Assembly (NCBI GenBank): GCA_903888395.1
Contig: CAISTO010000118.1
Span: 1 to 15,413, forward strand
Reading direction: 5' to 3'
Source: an uncultured Bacteroidota bacterium
GTDB taxonomy: Bacteria; Bacteroidota; Bacteroidia; UKL13-3
Length of the DNA: 15,413 nt
Part shown: positions 15,294 to 15,413 of the stretch, piece by piece
Position numbering within the stretch: the first letter of the stretch is position 1
Layout of the letters: the number at the start of each line of letters is the position of its first letter
Translations under genes and position numbers: made by a program
Notes under the pieces: generated by a model
The model's database searches: none
What the model was told of the DNA's origin: nothing
The model's input: the letters and a program-made list of their open reading frames with translations, nothing else

Positions 15294-15413
15294 TTATTTA
15301 TTTAAATTGTATGTATTTAATTGTTCGTTTAATAATGCCAATCCTTCCTCAAACGAATGTGGATTGTAGCCTAATTCTTTTACAGCTTTATCCAAAATAA
15401 ATCCTGTAATAGG
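15294..15413 (-). CDS. C-terminal end of a probable NAD-dependent epimerase/dehydratase (SDR family); 5' end beyond the window
   Basis: Only the last 39 codons are inside the window: an open frame on the minus strand from the edge to the TAA at 15296-15294. The segment KAVKELGYNPHSFEEGLALL has the pattern seen at the end of extended SDR epimerases and dihydroflavonol-reductase-like proteins, where a lysine-rich helix plus LGY.P.SFEEGL closes the substrate domain. No catalytic residues are in view, so the substrate is unknown and the family call is an inference from this tail. The next gene begins four bases downstream, so it leads the operon that includes the 66-residue membrane protein and the triple-HhH protein. 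Confidence 0.6.
   Translation of the reverse strand, partial: PITGFILDKAVKELGYNPHSFEEGLALLNEQLNTYNLNK

Overview
The window is a stretch of chromosome from a low-GC (roughly one third G+C) member of the Bacteroidota. The evidence is the Bacteroidota-type SecG and LptE proteins, the lptE - acidic tether-like protein - secG gene order, -7 promoter boxes of the TAnnTTTG type, and the lack of clear Shine-Dalgarno sequences. I cannot fix the order or genus. The protein set would fit the Flavobacteriales, Chitinophagales or Sphingobacteriales better than the gut Bacteroides. Coding density is very high: no gene-free stretch reaches 300 bases, and no tRNA, rRNA, CRISPR array, insertion sequence or phage gene is visible.

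Layout. Bases 1-2661 (minus) hold most of gcvP, the glycine decarboxylase of the glycine cleavage system, cut at its 3' end by the window edge. Bases 2743-5615 (minus) are an envelope operon: lptE (outer-membrane LPS transport lipoprotein), a 622-residue acidic, mostly disordered protein with conserved ends, then secG, closed by an intrinsic terminator. Bases 5788-7989 (plus) are a two-gene operon of a class I aminotransferase and the heptose-phosphate kinase rfaE1/hldA. Bases 7999-11357 (minus) carry recG and a two-HKD phospholipase D/cardiolipin synthase-type enzyme. Bases 11439-12900 (plus) carry a lipoprotein I do not recognise, with a good Bacteroidota promoter, and then recO. A bidirectional terminator separates recO from a convergent acyl-CoA dehydrogenase (12983-14128, minus). 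Bases 14212-15413 (minus) are a tightly packed run: the end of a probable NAD-dependent epimerase/SDR gene, a 66-residue membrane protein, and a membrane-anchored protein with three ComEA-like helix-hairpin-helix units.

Function. Most genes are core housekeeping: one-carbon and amino-acid metabolism, LPS heptose synthesis and LPS transport, protein secretion, phospholipid synthesis, recombination repair (RecG, RecO) and fatty or branched-chain acyl-CoA oxidation. I do not see a defence system, mobile element or biosynthetic cluster. The parts least explained by known biology are the protein encoded between lptE and secG, the small membrane protein with the triple-HhH protein, and the orphan lipoprotein upstream of recO.
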